This document shows, in pieces, positions 58,501 to 64,000 of a DNA stretch of 64,000 bases; within the stretch, counting starts at the first letter, position 1; each line of letters starts with the position of its first letter. This DNA comes from Gossypium raimondii (lineage: Eukaryota > Streptophyta > Magnoliopsida > Malvales > Malvaceae), in NCBI RefSeq assembly GCF_025698545.1, contig NC_068576.1, positions 48,787,890-48,851,889 of the forward strand. Direction: 5' to 3'. The notes beneath the pieces were generated by a model. That model made no database searches, was not told the origin of the DNA, and saw nothing but the letters and a program-made list of their open reading frames with translations. Made by a program: the position numbers and the translations under genes.

Positions 58501-61500
58501 TGGTTACAAAGTTAATCAAAAACTGTGAGTAGGGTGATCGTTAGCCACCACTATAGTTAGATTCTTTTTTTTTCCTTAACTATATTTGTTGTTTTTATTT
58601 CGTTGTCAGAATTAATTTTATGGTCTGTTATCAATCTCTTAATTTCTTAACCAAGCAGGGTTTCTTATATTTCCTCTTGTTGTATGTAGTATGAAAGCAA
58701 TGCTCGCTTTGTGAGATGGTCAGATGGTAGTTTACAGTTGTTAATTGGCAATGAAGTTCTTGACATATCTGTACAAGAGGCACAACATGATCAATCACAC
58801 CTTTTTCTCCGACATGGGAAGGTGACTATTTCCTCCTATTTGATGTGGTTTTGTGAAGTGTAATATCTTCAATTCTTTTGCTCTTTTTTTTTTTTCTGAC
58901 CAATGCTTCTGAGATGTGAAATGGATCAACAAAAGCTTCAAGGTCACGTGTATATTATTTACTTCATTTTCTGTTGTTTATCTCTGTTTTTTTCTGTCAT
59001 AAACTAGGATAGAACTTAACAGAAAAAAAAATGGAAGTTCCTCATGGCTACTCGAGAGTGATCTGAATGTCAAGTCTATGCATCTAGTAATCCATAATAT
59101 CATAATTGTCAAATTGAACTGTCATCTTATTACAGCTGCTGACCTAATATGCTAAACTGTTTGAAAGCCTCCTAGACTCTAGAGTTAAAGGTCCACTGAT
59201 CATAAGGAATGATTTAAAAATGAAGTAAAAGAATGTGGCATATTGAAATGCCACAGCTATTTCTATCTGTACATTGTCTTGGACATGAAATCTATGGCTC
59301 CTGGTATCCTTTTTGACAATATCTCTGTTGTGTTAATTGGTATGTGAACTATTTTATATATATTGCTAATAGCTCAACATGAGCTTCTGTATTGAGGTTG
59401 AAATGCATATTTTTAGTTACATTCTGTGAATATGATATATGCGAGTATATTTTGTGTGTAAGTATTTTGTGGGGAAAAAGGGGAGTATGGAAGTTTTATA
59501 GTCAACTTCCACTATATGCTATTGCAGTTCCAGCCATCTTTGTGTAGGAAGCTTGCTTCAATTTTGGAATTGGTTTGGTAGGATAGGTCCAGTAGGAACA
59601 GAATTTGGCCTCAGAACCTTGATTTTGGGCTATTATCTGCTCATTCCATGCAGTCTATGGGGTTATTATTTGGTTTTAAGTATTACTCCTAAGGCTGGCT
59701 CTACCATGAAATCAATGTAACATTCTCATTTTTGTGGCTGTTGCTGTTTCTGTTATTATTATTGATCTTGTAACAATGCTTAAATTCAAACTGGACTTGG
59801 TAACTGCTTTAATTGTGGTAATTGCAGGGAATTCTTCAATCTCAAGGAAGGATTTTAAGTAAGATGAGATTTATGCCCTCATCATTGTCATCGAATTCTC
59901 ATCGGCTGTTGACTGCTCTTGTTGATTCACATCATAAAAAAGTCTATAAGGTTAAGAATTGCATTACTGATGTTGATCCAGAAAGGGAGAAGGAGGAAAA
60001 GGAGAAGGTAATTAGTTGCTTATCTTACAATTCGGTGCAAGTTGTTTCTCAGTGACAGGAATTTTAAATGTTTTTTTCCCTTTTGTGTGTGATTTTGCAG
60101 GCTGAGAATCAAACAATCAGAGCTAATGTTCTTCTGAATCGTAAGAGGGAAAAGGTGAACCGAAAGTATACACAAACTGTAGAAAGAAAGCGTCAACTTT
60201 CAACTGGGTATCTGGAGGGTGCTCTTGATGAGGTCTAGAAATTACCTTTCATGTTATACATATTGGAATGTCTTATATTGATAATTATCAGCTGTTTTTT
60301 AATTTTGACTAAACCTGCAGCAATCTTCATTTCTTGAGCATGTGTAACTGTTCCTTTTAGATATCCTTAAATCATACTTTCTAAACTGAATAACACATGT
60401 TTTTCAAATTTATTTTATCAGGATGATGAAATGGATTATAATGATTCTCGTCGCTCTCGCCGCCGCTTTGAGGAAGACTTGGAAGTAGAAGCTCGGGCAG
60501 AAAAACGCATTATGAATGCCAAGAAGGTACTTTCACTCTTATTCCTAGGAAATTGTTTTTGTTGCAATTTGTTGACTGTATGTTTTTATTTTATTTGTGA
60601 TTACCAGTCGCAGGGTTACAGGGATGTCCCTCGCAAGTCATCCGTATCAGATGTAAAATCATCTCGGCGGCCTATTAGTTTCTCTGAAAGTGACAGAGAG
60701 GAGTCTGAGTATGAAACTGAAGGGGAAGAAGATGAGAGGTCTGCACACAATAGGATTGAGGACGAGGAGCCAGAATATGAAGAATCGGAGGAAGAGGAAG
60801 AGGAAGAGCGCTATGAAGAGGCAGATGCGAACGCTAACAGAGCTTCAGAGGAGGAAGAGGAAGCTGAGGTAAGTATTTATTATTTTCTTCTCTTCAACAA
60901 GTTCTCCATGCTTTATATTTGAGCATAAAATTCATGTACCATATCTGAAAAGGATTTCAGATGCTTATCTTCAGTGCTGCATATGCAACACAAGTGATTT
61001 CTGTATGCCTTTGACATCTGTATTCTATGATTAAATGTTACCGATTAGACAGCTTCTCTAAATGAATGGCCGGTAAAGTTCAAGTAGCGTATACTTGCGT
61101 GAACTGTTGGGTCCACAATTCATTTTGCTGATTTTGTGATATTAAGATGTCCCTAATTGGTCTGATAGCTATACATTCTTCTACTCGCATATGCCATGCA
61201 TTGAATTCGATATGGACAAAAAGGGGTTTGGCTTCCATCCATTACTTTTATGTCCATTTTTGTCCAATACAACTTTAATCACCATTTAAAGGTATGACTT
61301 TGACAATTCATAGATGGGTTCTACACATTTTAATGGTGCTGCTAAATGTATTGGAAAGTAATGGATGGGATCCCAACCCGCCAAAAAGAGGACATGGGTT
61401 GGATACTCAGAAAATTGAAAGAATATATGCTTTTGCATGCTATGAATCTAAACAGTTGGATTATGTTTTCTTACTGAATGACATAGTATCCTTCAAAAAC

Positions 61501-62231
61501 AAGGTTTTTATTCAAGTTGTAAGACATGATGCTATTGGGGAAGTCTTTGGATTTATTAGAAAACATATGTGCTTGCATGGAAAGGCTTCTTCCTAGATAT
61601 TAAAATTTGAGGTCTCTATGGCCCTTTACTACCACTATAAGCATTACAGTTACCATCTTGAGTGGAAGAGTGAAGTTTTTATTAGCATGTTCATTTAACA
61701 TGGCTGCAAGTTTGGACTGTGCTGGGACATCTGAAATGGTTACTACGGGTGTCTAAGTTTGTTTGGTGATGTTTAAACGTCTGTGATTGGATTGAAAAAT
61801 GGTGAAGATTGAAATGTGAACATTTAGATATCATCAATATCCCCAACGTGGAACATATATGCAGCAGAATATGATCAATAGAACTCGTCTTTTATCAGTA
61901 TTAGATGATTCTTTGTATGTGTTGCTTTGGTTGGACCACACCTTCCCTCGATATTTTTATCTCTTTAGAGGAAATAATACCTTCTTTTTATGCAGAAGCA
62001 TGGCTACTAATGACAAGTAAATCTGGAAATAATTTTCCCCATCGATTATATGGTGTTGTGAGTTTTATGAATTTTATTATCTTGATTATTTTGCAGGAGC
62101 CTAGGCAAAAAGTGAAGGAGTCTGTTGGCAGCAGTAAGCGCAAGGGAATCGAGTCGGATGAGGACTCACCTCCTAGAAAAGCTCCCACACATCGTCGCAT
62201 GGCAGTTGTTTATGATAGTGATGAGGAATGA
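55600..62231 (+). CDS. LEO1/VIP4: Paf1 complex subunit LEO1 homologue (VIP4-like)
   Basis: Eleven exons, 55600-55713, 56543-56889, 57193-57331, 57442-57627, 58218-58394, 58690-58821, 59828-60007, 60101-60232, 60422-60526, 60608-60868 and 62097-62231, join in frame to 635 residues, close to Arabidopsis VIP4 as I recall it. LEO1 is part of the nuclear Paf1 complex that travels with RNA polymerase II and promotes histone marks; in Arabidopsis VIP4 is needed for FLC expression and late flowering. Residues 1-240 are extremely acidic. The LEO1 domain runs from about 243 (LELEVPFRPAP) to about 425, with MGIDPKPFDPKTY, NARFVRWSDGSLQLLIGNE and SSNSHRLLTALVDSHHKK. A basic stretch (NRKREKVNRKY), an acidic Glu run and the end motif VVYDSDEE follow. 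ATG 55600 is the first in the main frame giving MGEEKRHEMMQNLFGD. No defects seen. Confidence 0.95.
57815..58175. mobile_element. MITE in LEO1 intron 4
   Basis: AGGCTTTGCTTGGTAGAGTG at the left mirrors ACTTTTCTTTTCAACCAAGC at the right, and inner copies of TTGGTAGGAAGGATGAAAAA and TTCGGTAGAGTTGAAAAATT repeat the motif. The GCTTGGT end with TTGGAAAGAAAA tails is a common hAT-derived MITE type. It ends 42 bp before the exon 5 acceptor and does not disturb splice sites. Confidence 0.6.
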
Positions 62232-64000
62232 AACAAGATTACAGTAAGTTTCTCTCACCCCTCTTTCTGGACATATGCACTGACGCAAATGCGCACATAG
62301 ATCTTTATGCGACTATTGGTAGGAATATTGATTTTTCAGCATGTATTAGGCTCTTTTTTTTTTCATTGTTTTTCTAAAGTGTTTTTGAAAATTAATGCTG
62401 AACATACAACTTTTGAAGTCAAAATTGCTTCTGAAAAGTGTGTTTTTGAACCCAAATATTTTTGTGTTTGGGGAAAACATTTTTGGAGTAAAATGACATT
62501 TTCAACCCTTATTTATAATCCAATGTATTTTATGTAATATTTATATTGAGTATACAATAATTTCCTATTGAAATTTATTTCAAATATATAATATTATATA
62601 TTTAAATTTGTAATAGTTATATTTTAATGTTTAAAATATTGCTTATATATTCAAATTAAAATTTAGAAATAATTAATATAAATTGCTTAAAAGAATTTAA
62701 AATTTATATTTTATATATCAAAATATTAATAAAAGTTATAAAAATTATTTTTATATTCTTACTAAAATATCATAAAATTAACGAATTTAAACATTATTTA
62801 AATGCATATTTTTATTTTATTGCTTAAAATGAACATTTTATTTCTCGAAGTATTTTTTGACCGCAATGATGAACACTTACATAAGTTGGTAGTAAATTAA
62901 ATTCATTTGATAATTTTAACGGTTCACATGATTTCTTTGAGCAGAGGGGAGCAAAAATTTTTTTTATGTTAAAACTATTTTCCCTTGTGTAAAAACATTA
63001 GATAACCGATCGACCCGTTCCTGCTTTGGTAGGAAAGATTTGTGGTTATTATTTGCATTGCACTGTGTGGTTGTCGCGCAACCTTGAAAAATGATTTTGG
63101 AAAGTGAATTAACTTTTTGAAAAAAAACTGATACATATAATTTTTTATTCTGGATGATTCTACATAAAAAAAATTGTTTGACAAATTTCACTAAAATCAT
63201 TTTGTAAAAGTTGTTTTACTGAAAAAGATAACATAAATATTTTTGTTACAAAATATTATAGTAACATTTCTTTTTGACAATTGAAATTTATTTTATAATA
63301 AGACAATATTTAATAATAATTAATATCATTTATAAATTTAATAATAAAATGCTTGTTTAAAACTTAATTTAAATTATATATATTACATACATGAAAGTAG
63401 ATAGTTATACATTAAAATTGAAAGGAATAAATAAAGTTGAGCATGATTTAAACATAATATTTATATTATTGAAATATTCATATTTTATGCTACAAAACAT
63501 TTATTATTAAAATATTAATATATGTTTTTCAAGAATATATCAATAATAGTATTTAAAATTTAAAATTATTATCTGTTAAATTTTATTATTAAAACAAAAA
63601 CATAATGTTAAATAATTTATTAAAATCTATTATTTATTTATAATATTATTAAATATAAATAGTTAAATATGTATGTTTACTAATCGAACATTACAATATT
63701 TAATATTAATATTTTAATTACTTTTGAAAATTAAAATAAAAATCTATTATTAATATAATCATATTAGACATGATTCAATTTAATTTTTACATCAAAATAA
63801 ATTTACTTATAAATGAGCTCTTTCTTGAAAAATGATTTTCGCTTTTAAAAAAGGAGAATCAATTTACAAGGAAAACTGTTGAGCTGTTTTTTCATGAAAC
63901 AAATGCAGAAAAATGCTGGAGGTATTTTTCATAAATTATTTTCGGTGAAACAACCTACTGGCTCTGAACTTACTAATGCCTTGCCGGGGCTAAAAAAATT
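62232..64000. other. LEO1 downstream region, AT-rich
   Basis: Right after the stop a donor-like ACA|GTAAGTTTCT at 62244 could start a 3' UTR intron; the acceptor was not identified. 62340-63900 is extremely AT-rich with TTTTTGAAAA, GAAAAATGATTTT and similar phrases on both sides, probably another non-coding element whose ends I could not define. No further gene. Confidence 0.4.

Noticed and set aside
61294..61596. 100-codon ORF between LEO1 exons 10 and 11
   Set aside because: Lies wholly in the 1.2-kb last intron, no family resemblance, and splicing in phase from 60868 to 62097 explains the gene without it.
62340..63900. A possible large DNA transposon downstream of LEO1
   Set aside because: Phrases on the two sides look similar but I could not align inverted ends or find a target duplication, so it is left as AT-rich sequence.

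Overview
The window looks like nuclear DNA of a dicot plant, most probably a cotton relative (Gossypium, Malvaceae). It is AT-rich, its genes have GT-AG introns, and the proteins are plant types (UGT83A1-like glycosyltransferases, a LEO1/VIP4 homologue, a plant Asterix protein, a long Ser/Gln/Asn-rich 'dentin sialophosphoprotein-like' protein). The repeats resemble cotton Copia, Gypsy and Mutator families. The genus is inference; I could not search a database.

Layout. 1-1.6 kb: 5' end of a Mutator-like element (MULE) reading leftward out of the window, with a 124-bp tandem repeat and telomere-like repeats behind it. 2.1-9.8 kb: a Gypsy-type element with almost no interior, whose 5' LTR was later hit by another element that survives as a solo LTR carrying a hairpin minisatellite. 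10.3-13.1 kb: a decayed minus-strand UGT gene flanked by two N-terminal UGT relics. 13.3-16.2 kb: TE debris with a GRF zinc-finger relic. 16.3-20.6 kb: two solo LTRs in a row. 23.4-25.2 kb: an intact two-exon UGT. 26.4-33.1 kb: a small MULE with 9-bp target duplications and a coiled-coil coding fragment, split by a nearly full-length but broken Copia element. 34.9-37.2 kb: the ER chaperone subunit Asterix. 37.8-39.9 kb: a deleted MULE with palindromic subterminal motifs. 42.9-51.9 kb: a nine-exon gene (eight coding exons) for a disordered nuclear-type protein of about 1797 residues. 52.3-55.2 kb: nested MITE-like elements between divergent genes. 55.4-62.2 kb: the LEO1 gene, 11 coding exons, 635 residues.

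Function. The four apparently intact genes do not form a pathway: small-molecule glucosylation (UGT), membrane-protein biogenesis (Asterix), an uncharacterised nuclear-type protein, and Paf1-complex transcription elongation (LEO1). All splice models were read by hand from GT/AG sites; every coding exon joins in phase. The clearest biology is in the mobile DNA: three solo LTRs with target-site duplications, a Copia inside a gene-fragment-carrying MULE, a hairpin minisatellite inside an LTR, and a UGT cluster partway through decay. I found no convincing wholly new system.
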